The notes under the pieces were generated by a model, which saw nothing but the letters and a program-made list of their open reading frames with translations, made no database searches and was not told the origin of the DNA. From Catenulispora pinistramenti (GTDB taxonomy: Bacteria > Actinomycetota > Actinomycetes > Streptomycetales > Catenulisporaceae), in the NCBI RefSeq assembly GCF_018274385.1, contig NZ_JAAFYZ010000013.1:25428-89427 (forward strand): 64,000 nucleotides of DNA, in the 5' to 3' direction. The position numbers and the translations under genes are program-made. Shown in pieces: positions 1 to 10,598 of this stretch (position 1 is its first letter; each line of letters begins with the position of its first letter).

Positions 1-2
1 TC

Positions 3-629
3 CTGGTCGCCGGCCGTGACGCCGAGCGAGGATCCCAAGTCGTCGCCGAGATCGAGGAGAACGGCGGCCGGGCGAGGTTCCTGGCCGCCGACCTCGGCGA
101 CGTGCGGGGCGTCCAGCAGCTGGCCTCCGCGGCGGGCGAGGTGGACGTCCTGGTCAACAACGCCGGCTTCTCCTGGTTCGGACCCACCCCGGACCTGCCC
201 GCGGACACCTTCGACGCTCTGTTCGCAGCCAACGTGCGCTCGGCCTACTACCTGGTGGCCGCGCTCGCGCCGAAGATGGCCGAGCGCGGGTACGGGCGCA
301 TCGTCAACGTCGGCAGCATGGCCGGGCAGGTCGGCCTGCCGGGCGGCGCGGCCTACAGCGCGACCAAGGCGGCGCTGGCCGCGATGACCCGCGCCTGGGC
401 CGTCGAGTTCAGCCCCCGTGGCGTGCTGGTCAACACCGTCGCCCCCGGCCCGGTCTACACCCGCCCCGCGAACGAGGAGAACATCACCGCACTGGCGAAG
501 ACGACCCTGCTCGCCCGTGGTGCGCAGGCCGCTGAGATCGCCGACGTGATCGCGTTCATCGTCAGCCCGGCTGCCGGCTACGTCACTGGAGCCGTGATCC
601 CCGTCGACGGCGGACGCACCGCAATCTGA
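3..629 (+). CDS. Short-chain dehydrogenase/reductase, 5' end outside window
   Basis: This is an NAD(P)-dependent oxidoreductase of the SDR family, cytosolic, substrate unknown. The frame is open from base 3, so the N-terminal cofactor-binding glycine motif lies to the left of the window; the visible part begins within the Rossmann fold at LVAGRD. The classical residues are present: NNAG, the catalytic Ser in NVGSMAG, and the Tyr/Lys pair in YSATK. The C-terminus GAVIPVDGGRTAI is the usual SDR ending. It is followed after 21 nt by a hydrolase gene on the same strand and then by a second SDR, so the three probably form one catabolic or detoxifying operon. The family call is secure; the substrate is not predictable. 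Confidence 0.9.
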   Translation: MVAGRDAERGSQVVAEIEENGGRARFLAADLGDVRGVQQLASAAGEVDVLVNNAGFSWFGPTPDLPADTFDALFAANVRSAYYLVAALAPKMAERGYGRIVNVGSMAGQVGLPGGAAYSATKAALAAMTRAWAVEFSPRGVLVNTVAPGPVYTRPANEENITALAKTTLLARGAQAAEIADVIAFIVSPAAGYVTGAVIPVDGGRTAI

Positions 630-650
630 ACCTCTGGAGAGAGCACGACC

Positions 651-1508
651 ATGCCCACCTACGCGCACGACACCGCCCCGACGCAGTTCGTCGAAGCCGG
701 CGGCATCCGGTTCGGCTACCGCCGCTTCGGCGGCCTCGGTGGCTCTGAGCGGACCCCGCTGGTGTTCTTCCAGCACTTCATGGGGAACCTGGACGACCAC
801 GACCCGGCCATCAGCGACGCCTTCGCCGCCGACCGCGAAGTCATCCTCTTCAACAACACCGGCGTCGCCTCCACCAGCGGCGTGGTCCCCGAGACCGTCG
901 AGGAGATGGCCTCCGACGCGGCCGTGTTCATCGAAGCGCTCGGACTCACCACCGTCGACCTCGTCGGCCACTCGATGGGCGGCCTGGTCGCCCAGCAGCT
1001 TGCGATCCAGCGTCCGGACCTGGTGCGCCGCGTCGTCCTGGTCGGCACCGGCCCGCGCGGCGGCGAGCGTATCGGTCAGATGTCCCCGACCACCGCCGGG
1101 TTGTTCGCCAAGAAGTACCCGCGGCAGCAGGACATGTGGCTGCCGATCCTGTTCGCGCCGACGCCGACCAGCCAGAAGCTCGGCCGCGAATACGTGGACC
1201 GGATCGTCGCCCGCGCCGACCGCGACGCGCCGTTCTCCGAGCAGTCCGTCCTCGCCCAGCGCACGGCCATCGGCGCCTATGGGGCGGCCAAGGACCCCGC
1301 GTATCGGAACCTACAGACACTCACCGCGCCGGTCCTGGTCGTCAACGGCACCGACGACATCATCATCCCCACCGTCAACTCCTACATCCTCCAGCAGTTC
1401 CTGCCGAACGCGCAGCTCCTGCTCTACCCCGACGCCAACCACGGCGCCCACTTCCAGTACCCCGAGCGGTTCGTCAAGCACGCCCGCCTGTTCCTCGACG
1501 AGCAGTAG
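651..1508 (+). CDS. Alpha/beta-fold hydrolase
   Basis: This 285-aa cytosolic hydrolase has the nucleophile elbow GHSMGG at residues 106-111 (Ser108), a likely acid in GTDDIII near residue 234, and the catalytic His in NHGAHF near residue 264, so the triad is complete. The length is normal for the family. The ATG is preceded by a GGAGAGAG ribosome site. It sits between two SDR genes (21 nt after the first, 31 nt before the second). This suggests stepwise conversion of one small substrate by oxidation and hydrolysis, but esterase, haloperoxidase-like and C-C hydrolase activities cannot be told apart here. Confidence 0.88.
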   Translation: MPTYAHDTAPTQFVEAGGIRFGYRRFGGLGGSERTPLVFFQHFMGNLDDHDPAISDAFAADREVILFNNTGVASTSGVVPETVEEMASDAAVFIEALGLTTVDLVGHSMGGLVAQQLAIQRPDLVRRVVLVGTGPRGGERIGQMSPTTAGLFAKKYPRQQDMWLPILFAPTPTSQKLGREYVDRIVARADRDAPFSEQSVLAQRTAIGAYGAAKDPAYRNLQTLTAPVLVVNGTDDIIIPTVNSYILQQFLPNAQLLLYPDANHGAHFQYPERFVKHARLFLDEQ

Positions 1509-1539
1509 TCCGAGCAGTAGCCCACAGGAGACATCCATC

Positions 1540-2286
1540 ATGGCGACACCCGTAGTCCTGATCACCGGAGCGCTCACCGGCATCGGCCGCGCCAGCGCAT
1601 ACGCCTTCGCCGATGCCGGCGCGAAGCTCATCGTCTCCGGCCGCCGCGACGAGGCCGGAAAGCAGCTCGCCGACGAACTGCGCCTGCGCGGCGCCGAGGT
1701 CGAATTCGTCAACGCCGACGTCCGCAACGAGGACGAGGTCCGCGCGTTGGTGGACCAGACCGTCGCGCGCTTCGGCCGCCTGGACGTGGCGGTCAACAAC
1801 GCCGGGACCGAAGGCGCACCCGGCCCGATCACCGACCAGAGCGCCCAGAGCTACACCGCGACCTTCGACACCAACGTCCTCGGGGTCATCCTGAGCATGA
1901 AGCACCAGGTGCGCGTCATGCGGCAGCAAGGCGCCGGCAGCATCGTCAACATCTCATCCACCTACGGGCACGGCGGCGCCGCCGGCGCCTCGGTCTACGT
2001 CGGCAGCAAGCACGCCGTCGAAGGCATCACCAAGTCGGTGGCGCTGGAGCTCGCCAAGACCGGCATCCGCGTGAACGCCGTCGCACCCGGGACCACGGAC
2101 ACCGGCATGCTGACTCGGTTCACCGGCACCGACGAGAACAAGGCCGCTCTCGTGGGGTCAGTCCCCGTGGGCCGGCTCGCTCACACCAAGGAGATCGCGG
2201 ACGCGGTCGTCTTCATCGGGTCGGACCAGGCCTCCTACATCACAGGACACGTCCTGAGCGTCGACGGCGGGCTTTCCGCCGCCTGA
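1540..2286 (+). CDS. Short-chain dehydrogenase/reductase (SDR)
   Basis: This is a complete 248-aa classical SDR. Residues 9-16 give the cofactor motif TGALTGIG, NNAG lies near residue 86, the catalytic Ser is in NISSTYG, and YVGSK (Tyr about 153, Lys about 157) completes the active site. RR just after the second strand would suit NADPH, which is an inference. The ATG at 1540 follows an ACAGGAGA ribosome site. A longer open frame runs upstream through the hydrolase gene, but it is a shadow. It is the third gene of the SDR-hydrolase-SDR operon. Substrate unknown. Confidence 0.9.
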   Translation: MATPVVLITGALTGIGRASAYAFADAGAKLIVSGRRDEAGKQLADELRLRGAEVEFVNADVRNEDEVRALVDQTVARFGRLDVAVNNAGTEGAPGPITDQSAQSYTATFDTNVLGVILSMKHQVRVMRQQGAGSIVNISSTYGHGGAAGASVYVGSKHAVEGITKSVALELAKTGIRVNAVAPGTTDTGMLTRFTGTDENKAALVGSVPVGRLAHTKEIADAVVFIGSDQASYITGHVLSVDGGLSAA

Positions 2287-2327
2287 CGAACGGGTTCCAC
2301 GCCGACAAGTTGGAGGTCGAAAGGGTA

Positions 2328-2354
2328 TTGAGCCTTACTCAGAACCCTTATAAT
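2328..2354 (+). promoter_or_regulatory. Sigma70-like promoter of the small lipoprotein gene
   Basis: TTGAGC at 2328-2333 and a perfect TATAAT at 2349-2354 are separated by 15 bp, slightly short of the ideal 17. A perfect -10 box is rare in DNA this GC-rich. It lies 35 nt upstream of the GTG start at 2389 and so gives a short 5' leader. The ATG at 2353 overlaps the -10 box, which argues against it as a start codon. Confidence 0.55.
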
Positions 2355-2388
2355 GGGTGGCTGCTGTCCTGTTGCCAGGGAGATCTTC

Positions 2389-2781
2389 GTGTGCGCCAGA
2401 GCCACCGCCTTAACCTCCCGGGTCATCGGGTACGCTGCCGCGTTCGTGGCGGCCGCAGTGCTGACTTCAGGATGTGCCTCGCATCCGGCGACCGCACCCG
2501 ACGGTGGTGGGCCCAGTACCTCCTCGACCGCCTCCAGCAGTGACATCACATCTGTCACGCCCACAGGGTCGATGCCTTCGCAGAGCTCGGCCCAGACTCC
2601 GGACTCCTCGGCATCGGGCGCGGGCCAGACGACGCCGTCGTCGAGCGCGGGCCAGACGTCCAACTGGCAGACCTCCGAGGCCAGCAGCTCTGGCCCCAGC
2701 CCCAGTCCAGCCACCAGTGGCGGCCCAGTCTTCTCGGCGCCACACATCATCTGCCCCTCGCCGTGCGGCGCGATCGGATAG
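2389..2781 (+). CDS. Small Ser/Thr-rich lipoprotein
   Basis: This is a 130-aa protein starting at GTG 2389, chosen because AGGGAG lies 6 nt upstream and the in-frame ATG at 2353 falls inside the -10 box. Residues 1-29 form a lipoprotein signal: basic start, hydrophobic AAAFVAAAVL, then lipobox LTSGC. The mature part is a low-complexity Ser/Thr/Pro/Gln linker with repeated SSAGQT-like units and a Cys pair near the C-terminus (IICPSPCGAIG). It is presumably tethered to the outer face of the membrane. No enzymatic domain is visible, and nothing ties it to the upstream SDR operon. Role unknown. Confidence 0.6.
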   Translation: MCARATALTSRVIGYAAAFVAAAVLTSGCASHPATAPDGGGPSTSSTASSSDITSVTPTGSMPSQSSAQTPDSSASGAGQTTPSSSAGQTSNWQTSEASSSGPSPSPATSGGPVFSAPHIICPSPCGAIG

Positions 2782-3094
2782 GCGGACAGCGCGGGGCCTT
2801 GCAATGCCCTGTCATAGTCCCTGTGTGAGGCTGTCATCACCAAGACGGTCGTACTTTCCAGCCGCCGTGCTGTGGCAGTTTCCGGAAACGTTTGCGGTCG
2901 CGGTCACCATCGCCCGCGCCGGTAACCTCCCGCTCCACCCCGACGCGCCGGCAACGGCACTTCCAACGGCCTCGCCGCCTTCTCAGTAGTCCCGCTCATT
3001 GCACCGTTCACGAAGGAAGGTCGATGAGATCCATGCCTCTGCCACGATCCCGTACTGGTCGAGAACTCGGCCACCAGCTGTGAGCTGGGCTTTT
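2782..3094 (+). other. Intergenic stretch without recognisable gene
   Basis: This 313-bp stretch lies between the lipoprotein gene and the decayed integrase. No frame shows a family motif, and no RNA gene or strong hairpin was seen. Confidence 0.4.
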
Positions 3095-3770
<676 letters not shown>

Positions 3771-4122
3771 TGGCGTGTCGAACTGTAGAGCGCGTCTTCG
3801 CCGTCTCGCCGTCTCGCCGTCTCGCCGAGACGCTAAACCTTGGGACTATGCAAGCATCAGGGCGCAGCGTTGCATAGGAATTCTCCTTATTGGGGCTGAC
3901 GGCGGTTAGTCAGCAGTGTTGCGCGCAGGTCGGGCTTGCGAACCGTGCATTGGCCCTGTGGCTGCGTACTCATATGTCCGTTTGTTTCGAACTTGCTGGC
4001 TGGGATCAATGGCGACTCGCCTGATTCCGCCGTGCTCGAACAAGAACTCGAAGCGAAAAGGGTGGGGCTGCAGGCTCGCCTGCAGCCCCACCCGCCTACG
4101 TGTATCAGCGCCTAGCTATAAC
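3771..4122 (+). other. Noncoding gap downstream of the LamG/lectin gene
   Basis: Apart from the 8-bp tandem repeat, this 352-bp gap shows no coding frame with a known motif. The direct run GCTGCAGGCTCGCCTGCAGC at 4067-4086, just past the stop of the minus-strand gene, is partly self-complementary and may serve as that gene's terminator. Confidence 0.35.
3803..3826 (+). repeat. 8-bp tandem repeat, three copies
   Basis: GTCTCGCC occurs three times in tandem, followed by the partly complementary GAGACG. The whole stretch can fold into a small hairpin. It lies in the noncoding gap between the dead integrase and the large LamG/lectin gene. Confidence 0.7.
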
Positions 4123-7100
4123 CTAATCCCACTGCTGGAAGTTCCCTCCGTTCTGGTCATTGAAGTACGGCGTCCCGTCGGACTGCATGTCGAGAACCTT
4201 GCCGGAGACGGCGTGCTTGAGAATCCACCCGGCTCCGCCCCACGTGTAATTCCACTGCTGGTATTGATTGCCGCTGCCGCAGGCGCCCGTGTAGAGGCTG
4301 GTGCCGTTGCCGTCGAGGCAGAGCCCTGTGGCGATGTCCTTGAACGAGAGACTTCCATTTCCGTTGTTGGTGACGTTCCAGAGCTGAAAGCCGTTCGTGG
4401 TGCTACACGGGTTGCTGTAGAGCTGAGCCTGGGCGTTGCTGTCCAAGCATCGGCCGACCGCGATGTTGGCGACGTTCCACACGTTGCCGTTCGTGCCGAA
4501 CAAGGCGCCGTTGGGGGAGTAGACGACGGCGTTGCCGTCGGTCTGCACCATCAGGCCGGTCGTGCCTTGGTTCGCAGTGTTCGATGCCCACAGGGTGGCG
4601 CCGGACAGACGGCCGGTCGCGGAGTTCAGCGGCATCGACGCATAGATCACGAGGTCGCCGTCAGTCTGGAACGCCAGCGCTGCGTTCGGGTTGCCAGCGG
4701 TGTTGGAGGACCAGATCGGTGCGCCGTTCTTCTTGTACAGCACCAGATTCCCGTCGGCTTGCCAGACGAGTGTGGTCAGGGGGCCCGACCAGCGGACGGG
4801 TCCGGCCGACGCGGGGAACACTGTGTTGTCGAAGGACGCGCCCACAGCGCCGGTGGGAGTCGCGGGGGCCTGCCCGTTCTCTGCGATGCGTAGGTAGCAG
4901 GTGGGGCTGAGCGCCGAGATGTCGCCCGCTCCATCGCCCGCACGTGCACTGAAGACATAGAGATGTCCGTTGATCAGGTTCGTCGTGGGGATACTTCCTT
5001 GGACCCCGGCCGCCGACGCGGAGCCGGCACCGCCGAGGACGATCGGCGGAGCGACGTTCGGGTCGGTGACATCGCGCATCTCGAATTCCGCGTGCTGGGC
5101 GGCGATGGCGACGCTCGCTCCGAGGTTCGGATTGAGTTTGGTGCTGACCACGGGATTGTTCTGGTCGGAGCTACACGGTGTGACCGTGCCGTCGGAACTC
5201 GTGAGGTTCGTCGGCGCGGTCAGAGCGTAAACCGGCGCGGTCGCAGGCTTGAAGCCGCTGTTCTTGGACAGCCAAAGCGCCTGGTCCGCCGACAGTACCT
5301 GGGCATACACGCGGACGTCGGCTATCCCACCGCTGGTGAAGTTGTTCGCGGCGCCGCTGTAGAAACCGCGGCCGATGGCCAGCGGACCGGTCGAGGCGAC
5401 GGGTGTGGTGTCGCTCGCTGTCCCGGCCAGTTGGCCGTCGACGTAAAGGGCCATGGTGCCGTTGACGTCCCATGAGGCGACCAGATGGGTCCACACGCCG
5501 GCCTTCGGCAGCCCTGCCTGTGAGCTCACTCGGGCGAACGCCGGGTTCGCGGTATCCGATGTCGCCCTGGCGAAAGACCAATTGTTGCCCTGCGCGCCGT
5601 TGTTCTCGAACTCGAGGTGGAATCCGCCGACTTGAGAGCCCTGCTGGGTGAGCAGAGTCTGGTAGCCATTGGTGTTGTCGAGTCGGGCCCACAAGGCCAC
5701 TGTGAAGGGCTTGGTGCTGTCGAAAACACCTCCTGATGTGGCGACGGCGGCGGTGCTGCCGTTGAACAGGCCATAGCCGCCCGGCGCCAGCTCGGCCCCG
5801 CCGGCTGTCGTCGCCGGGTGGCTGCCCGACGGCGACGAGTCCGACGCGGTCGTGCCGGAGCCGTCGGTCAGCGTCCATTGGGCGCTGGGCGCCGCGGTCA
5901 CGGATTGGCCCGTCGTGTACGTGGTGAAGTGGCACATCGACGAGAACGGTGAAGCAGAGTTCTTAGAATCGACTGTGCGCGCTTGCCAGGCGTAGGTGTG
6001 GCCGGGCAGCAGCGGCGGAGTTGTGTAGCCGACTGTGCCGCTTCCGCTGACCGCCGAGGAATCGCCGCTCGGCGCTACCGGCCGGACGATCTGCTGGCCG
6101 GTAGTGATGTCGGTGACGGAGAACTGACCGTGGACCGATACCGTCGGGTCCGCGTCTGACACGGTGACCTGCAACTTCGGCGAGAGGGAGTCGACCGTGC
6201 CGTACGGTCCCGAGGGGAGGCAGCCAGGTCCCGAAGGATTCTTGGCGGCGGGAACGGTGGCCGGCGGAAGGTTTCCTTGCGGGACCGCGGGAACCTGCGG
6301 GCCACCGTTCTGGGTGTCGTTGATGTTGTTGACTTCGTACTGGCTCAAGGCACGGTCGAAGACCTGGAAATCAGTGATCTGACCGTTGAAGTAGCTCCAG
6401 GTGTTGTTGCCTGGGGCAGCCGGCCAGCCGTTGTTGTTGTACACGCCGGTCCCGATCATGGCGATCGGGTCGGCGTTGGAGACTTGTCCGGACGCTGATC
6501 CGAGATTGTTGCCGTCCAGGAACAGCGTTTGGGCGCCGCCGGTGGAGGCGAGGGCGGCGAAGTGCCAGTTCCCGTCGTTGACCGGGGAAGGGCTGCTGAT
6601 GCCTTGGGCGTTGCCGTTCCAGAAGTGCCCGTAGAGCTTGCCGTCGGTGCCGACGTAGAGCACCGGCATGGCGCCGCCGTCTGGGTTGGCCGTGCCCGGG
6701 GTGGAGTGTCCTGTGGAGAACAGCGTGCCGCCGGCCGTGGTCTTGAACCACATCGACGTGCTCAACACGTTGGTGCTGGAGATGAGGTTGTCAGGCAGGC
6801 CGATCGCGCCGGAGGAGCCGTCGAACTGCGCGGCACCGCCGTTGAGCTCCTTGGTGAAGGTGACTCCACCGATGATCGTGCCGTTGTGGCCGGCGCCGGT
6901 GATATCGAGCTCCGAGGGCGGCTGGACGTCGGTCTTGCCGCCGCTCAGGACCGCCTTGCCCATGGGCCAGTCCAGGATCGACGCGCGGGCCGCAGGGTTC
7001 TTGGTCCACGAGACGTCCGAGACGTTGATCGGGGTCGTGCCCAGCTTGAAGGTGCCGTTGTCCGACTTCAGGGGCCAGACTACGAGGCTGCCGCCGGGGC

Positions 7101-10100
7101 CGCTGCCCCACAGATCGGGCAGCCCGTCGCCGTCGAGGTCCCCGGACGTCCCCAGAATGGGGTTCGCTGACGGCGTCATGCCGTCGGTCAGGACGGTGAC
7201 ACCGGCGTCACCGCCGAGTGCTCCCAGGTCGACTTGGCCGCTGCTTTTGTGAACGGAGCTGAACTGGTAGATCTTGCCGGTAGTGCGGTCTCGGGTCCAT
7301 AGGTCCGGAAGCCCGTCGCCGTTGGTGTCGCCCGGGGTGAGCAGGTCCTGGTTGCCCCAATCGAAGTCGCTGGTTCCGGCCGGCTGGGCTGTTCCGATGT
7401 CGATCCCGTCGTCCAGGGTGTTGACGGTCTTGTAGCGATAGAGCCACAACGTGTTTCTCGTGCCGTCGGCTGTGGGCGCGACTGCCAACAGGTACGTGGG
7501 ATTGCGAGAGGAGATCGCCCTGGGCGTCAGTGTTCCACCGGGGTAGATGTCGCCTGTCGAGCCCTGGTCGGCCCAACCGATCGCGGCGATCGCCTTGACT
7601 CGCGACCAGTCGCAGGGGTCTGTGGTGCATCCGGGCCGGGCGGTGATGGGGATCATCTGGGTGGTGCTGAACTGGCCCGCGCCGCTGTTCAGGTAGAGGT
7701 AGAGGTTGGGGGAACCGGGCTTGTGGGCGAACAGGTCGTCTGTGTAGAGACCGTGCATCGAGCCGTGCGCGGTGAGCTGGAAGTTGTTCCATCCCGAGCC
7801 GTCAGGACTCTGGTAGACGGTTTTCGACGGTGTCGAGGCGGGGCTGTGTGCCGAGGCTAGTGTGCCGCCTGTGGACGGGACGCCAGTGACCTGATAAACG
7901 CGCAGGTCTCCGTCCGGCGTAGCAGTCATCAAGTCCGGTATGCCATCGCCGGTGACGTCGCCGGGCGTCGGCTTGGCGTTGGGGTTGTCGGGGACGTAGA
8001 AGGCGTGGGTGAGCGGAGAGGTGGAGAAGTTGCCCGCCCGGTCGACCGCGATCACCCGCAGGATGTGTGATCCCCACGAGAGCGTCGGGATCCGCAGTTG
8101 GGCTCGGCCGCTGCCGTCGGCGGTGGTGAGGTTCGCGCTGTTCTCGCCGTTCTGGCAGGTGCCGCCGGCGGTCGAGTAGCTCAAACCGGCGTCGATCGTC
8201 CATTCGTAGCACCAGATGCCGGACGGGCCGTTGTCCGAGTCGATGATGTTGATGGTGCCGCCAGGGCCTCCGGCGACCGGTGCGTTCGCGGTTCCGGGCA
8301 GGGCGTCCGGCGGGTACGAACCGGGATTCGCCGGATCGAGGGCCGGCTGGTTGGGGGACTGGAAGTCGGTCGTGAAGTAACAGGGTGCTGAGGCCCCGGC
8401 GGTGTTGTCGATGTACTTGTCGTACGCGTCGGCCCACCAATAGTAGGCGGTGCCGTCATTCAGGGGAGGGGACCAGGCCACGGTCTTGTCCCGGATACCT
8501 CCCGATTCGATGGCGGCGTCCTTTTGGTTTCCGGCGTTGTCGCGCAGGTGGAAGTTGGCCCCGAGGGCCTTGTCCGCAGGCGATCCGATGGTCGGCGAAT
8601 GGACGAAGGCCGAGAAGATGGGCTGCCCGGTGTCGTTCTTCCCGAGCCAGTAGACGCCGGCTTGCGCGGGACAGCTGTTGGCCTGGTTGTTGCCGTGGGG
8701 AGTCGGATACGTAGTGGTGTTTCCCACAGTGGGCGGCAGGTCATAGGTGATCTGCCAGGCCGTGTGGTTGGTCGTGGAGAACCGCAGGAACGAGTTGGCG
8801 TCGGACTCGTTGCTGTTGAACAGGCCGACGGTGAGGTTCGGGTAGCCGTGGTTCAGGGCGGACTGTACGACGGCGGTCATATCGAACTCGATCGGCGCCG
8901 GCGGATACATGTTGTTGCCGGTCGTGGTCACCGGTGACACCGCGGCCGGCGGCATGTCCTGGCAGACGGCCTGGTCGATGTTCCAGGTGCACGCGCGGTG
9001 GTTCCAGGTCGTGTACCTGTCGATCGCGGCCGCCGCGAACGCCCGGACGCTGGCGGTGTGGCTGCCGTTGGCCGAGGCGCCGGATACCGCTGCCTGGAGC
9101 TTGCCACCGTTGGCAATGACCTGCAGGCCGGGCTGGTGCAGTTCAGCAGGAAACTGGATCTGCATGAACGTGCGCTCGATACCGGTCCCGCACGCGCTGG
9201 CGAAGCCCTGGTACCCGACTCCGGGGTCGTAGCCCTGAGGATGGGCGTCGAAGTTCGGATTGATGCCGTTGTTGCCGTCCGGCAGGCATTGCTGTTCCCA
9301 GGTCCAATGGTTGACCCAGTTGCCGTTCGTGGGCGTGACACTCGGGTCGATGTACACCGGGTAGGTCGTGTCCGGCCCGGACAGGACGGCGGTGTCGGGA
9401 GTCACCACGAGCCCGGACGAATCGGCCTTGATGGGCAGAACGGCGACCTTCGCGCCCGGTGCCGGTCCCTGCGCGGTGGACGAGGCCGGTGCGGTCGGGT
9501 CTCCCGGGGCGTCGGTGGCGGTCGGTGACACGGAATTCGCCCTGGCCTTGGCGGTGGTGTTCGGAGCGGCTTGGGCCGTCCCGGAGTCCCACATCATGGC
9601 CGGGGGCGCTGCGAATCGGGGCGTTCCGGACGCGTCGGCGGCGGCGAGGTTCCCAGTCGAGTCCGAAGTCAGCTTCAGCGTCTTCGAGGCCGTCCCGACA
9701 TGCAGTGTCTTGAGTGCGGGGTTGGCCGCGGCCTGGGCGTCGTGGACGATCAGGGTGTTCTCGAAGCCTCCGAACGCGTCGACGGAAACCTGGAGGTCGA
9801 CTCCTGGCAGCACCGAGGCGTACGTCGCCATACTCCCCGCCAGCGAAGGTTTGGGCAGTGTGGTCGGCCAGGTGAGTGCCAACTGATCGCCGGAGGCGTT
9901 CGTCATCGTGGCCAGCGGACCTGATCCGCCTCCGGAGAGTGTGACGGGCGACTCCACGGCGACCGGGGCCACCGAGCCGTCAGGGTTCGCCTTCAGACCG
10001 GTGTCGATCGGAACCCAGCTGCTGGAGCGTTTCACCCGCTCCGGTGCGATGCTGGAGGTCCAGGTGAAAGTCCCGTCCGCGTTGGCCGTGGTCTGGGTCT

Positions 10101-10398
10101 CGTCCGTCGTCAAGCCGTCCACGACGACGGCCTTGCCGCTGCTGACGGCCTTGGCGCTGGCCGTGGCCAGCGCCGACTGCCGGGCCGTGGCCTGGGGATC
10201 CGGTGCGGGGGCGGGCTTCTGGCCGGTTCCGGCTGCGTCGGTTGCTGCTTGGGTCCCGGAGCGGGACGCCGTCGGCGTCTCGTGGGGCGTTCCGGTCGCG
10301 GCGGCGGCCTGTCCGACACCGATCGACACCGCCGTCAGGCAGCTGATCGCGCCGCAGGCTGCCCGTAGCGCAGCGGAACGGATCTTGGAGAATTGCAT
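4123..10398 (-). CDS. Giant secreted LamG / FG-GAP / B-lectin / ricin-lectin protein
   Basis: This is a 2091-aa exported protein. Residues 1-34 are a Sec signal ending near AAAATG. Domains, approximate: a DNRLRE-like beta region (360-560); a middle beta region with FG-GAP/VCBS-like Ca2+ loops GDVTGDGIPDL (near 812), GDTNGDGLPDL (near 1024) and GDLDGDGLPDL (near 1089); LamG jellyroll 1 (1165-1355); an Fn3-like linker; LamG 2 (1500-1710); another linker; a bulb-type lectin (1865-1970) with WQADGNLVLY and QTDGDLVIY repeats; and a C-terminal ricin B lectin with QxW motifs ending FQQWD. The protein looks built for carbohydrate binding at the cell surface. It is divergent from the Rhs toxin gene across a 200-bp region, suggesting joint control. 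The ATG at 10398 has no clear ribosome site. Codon use is host-like. The precise ligand is unknown. Confidence 0.85.
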   Translation of the reverse strand: MQFSKIRSAALRAACGAISCLTAVSIGVGQAAAATGTPHETPTASRSGTQAATDAAGTGQKPAPAPDPQATARQSALATASAKAVSSGKAVVVDGLTTDETQTTANADGTFTWTSSIAPERVKRSSSWVPIDTGLKANPDGSVAPVAVESPVTLSGGGSGPLATMTNASGDQLALTWPTTLPKPSLAGSMATYASVLPGVDLQVSVDAFGGFENTLIVHDAQAAANPALKTLHVGTASKTLKLTSDSTGNLAAADASGTPRFAAPPAMMWDSGTAQAAPNTTAKARANSVSPTATDAPGDPTAPASSTAQGPAPGAKVAVLPIKADSSGLVVTPDTAVLSGPDTTYPVYIDPSVTPTNGNWVNHWTWEQQCLPDGNNGINPNFDAHPQGYDPGVGYQGFASACGTGIERTFMQIQFPAELHQPGLQVIANGGKLQAAVSGASANGSHTASVRAFAAAAIDRYTTWNHRACTWNIDQAVCQDMPPAAVSPVTTTGNNMYPPAPIEFDMTAVVQSALNHGYPNLTVGLFNSNESDANSFLRFSTTNHTAWQITYDLPPTVGNTTTYPTPHGNNQANSCPAQAGVYWLGKNDTGQPIFSAFVHSPTIGSPADKALGANFHLRDNAGNQKDAAIESGGIRDKTVAWSPPLNDGTAYYWWADAYDKYIDNTAGASAPCYFTTDFQSPNQPALDPANPGSYPPDALPGTANAPVAGGPGGTINIIDSDNGPSGIWCYEWTIDAGLSYSTAGGTCQNGENSANLTTADGSGRAQLRIPTLSWGSHILRVIAVDRAGNFSTSPLTHAFYVPDNPNAKPTPGDVTGDGIPDLMTATPDGDLRVYQVTGVPSTGGTLASAHSPASTPSKTVYQSPDGSGWNNFQLTAHGSMHGLYTDDLFAHKPGSPNLYLYLNSGAGQFSTTQMIPITARPGCTTDPCDWSRVKAIAAIGWADQGSTGDIYPGGTLTPRAISSRNPTYLLAVAPTADGTRNTLWLYRYKTVNTLDDGIDIGTAQPAGTSDFDWGNQDLLTPGDTNGDGLPDLWTRDRTTGKIYQFSSVHKSSGQVDLGALGGDAGVTVLTDGMTPSANPILGTSGDLDGDGLPDLWGSGPGGSLVVWPLKSDNGTFKLGTTPINVSDVSWTKNPAARASILDWPMGKAVLSGGKTDVQPPSELDITGAGHNGTIIGGVTFTKELNGGAAQFDGSSGAIGLPDNLISSTNVLSTSMWFKTTAGGTLFSTGHSTPGTANPDGGAMPVLYVGTDGKLYGHFWNGNAQGISSPSPVNDGNWHFAALASTGGAQTLFLDGNNLGSASGQVSNADPIAMIGTGVYNNNGWPAAPGNNTWSYFNGQITDFQVFDRALSQYEVNNINDTQNGGPQVPAVPQGNLPPATVPAAKNPSGPGCLPSGPYGTVDSLSPKLQVTVSDADPTVSVHGQFSVTDITTGQQIVRPVAPSGDSSAVSGSGTVGYTTPPLLPGHTYAWQARTVDSKNSASPFSSMCHFTTYTTGQSVTAAPSAQWTLTDGSGTTASDSSPSGSHPATTAGGAELAPGGYGLFNGSTAAVATSGGVFDSTKPFTVALWARLDNTNGYQTLLTQQGSQVGGFHLEFENNGAQGNNWSFARATSDTANPAFARVSSQAGLPKAGVWTHLVASWDVNGTMALYVDGQLAGTASDTTPVASTGPLAIGRGFYSGAANNFTSGGIADVRVYAQVLSADQALWLSKNSGFKPATAPVYALTAPTNLTSSDGTVTPCSSDQNNPVVSTKLNPNLGASVAIAAQHAEFEMRDVTDPNVAPPIVLGGAGSASAAGVQGSIPTTNLINGHLYVFSARAGDGAGDISALSPTCYLRIAENGQAPATPTGAVGASFDNTVFPASAGPVRWSGPLTTLVWQADGNLVLYKKNGAPIWSSNTAGNPNAALAFQTDGDLVIYASMPLNSATGRLSGATLWASNTANQGTTGLMVQTDGNAVVYSPNGALFGTNGNVWNVANIAVGRCLDSNAQAQLYSNPCSTTNGFQLWNVTNNGNGSLSFKDIATGLCLDGNGTSLYTGACGSGNQYQQWNYTWGGAGWILKHAVSGKVLDMQSDGTPYFNDQNGGNFQQWD

Positions 10399-10598
10399 GG
10401 GCGCGAGGGTAGAGCGTGCCCGGAATCGGCGATTCAGGCGAATGACTACTAACCTCTGTAAGAGATGACTATGCAGCTTGTGAAAGTTATCAAGCCGAAA
10501 CCTACTAGGCGGTACAAATCATTGGCTTGATTAATAACGGCCCGAACCACTAGCCTGCGAGGCCTCGATCTTGATCATTCGGGTGGGAGGCATCGGGC
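10399..10598. promoter_or_regulatory. Divergent intergenic promoter region between LamG and Rhs genes
   Basis: This 200-bp spacer serves two outward-reading giant genes and is clearly AT-richer than its surroundings, with runs such as TTGATTAATAAC near 10534. Candidate -35/-10 pairs exist on both strands (for example TTGATA with TAGTCA at 16 bp, minus strand), but none is close to consensus. The Rhs ATG at 10599 has GGGAGG 8 nt upstream. Confidence 0.5.

Noticed and set aside
3916..4893. 325-aa plus-strand frame over the end of the lectin gene
   Set aside because: It is antisense to clear ricin and bulb-lectin repeats and has no motif of its own.
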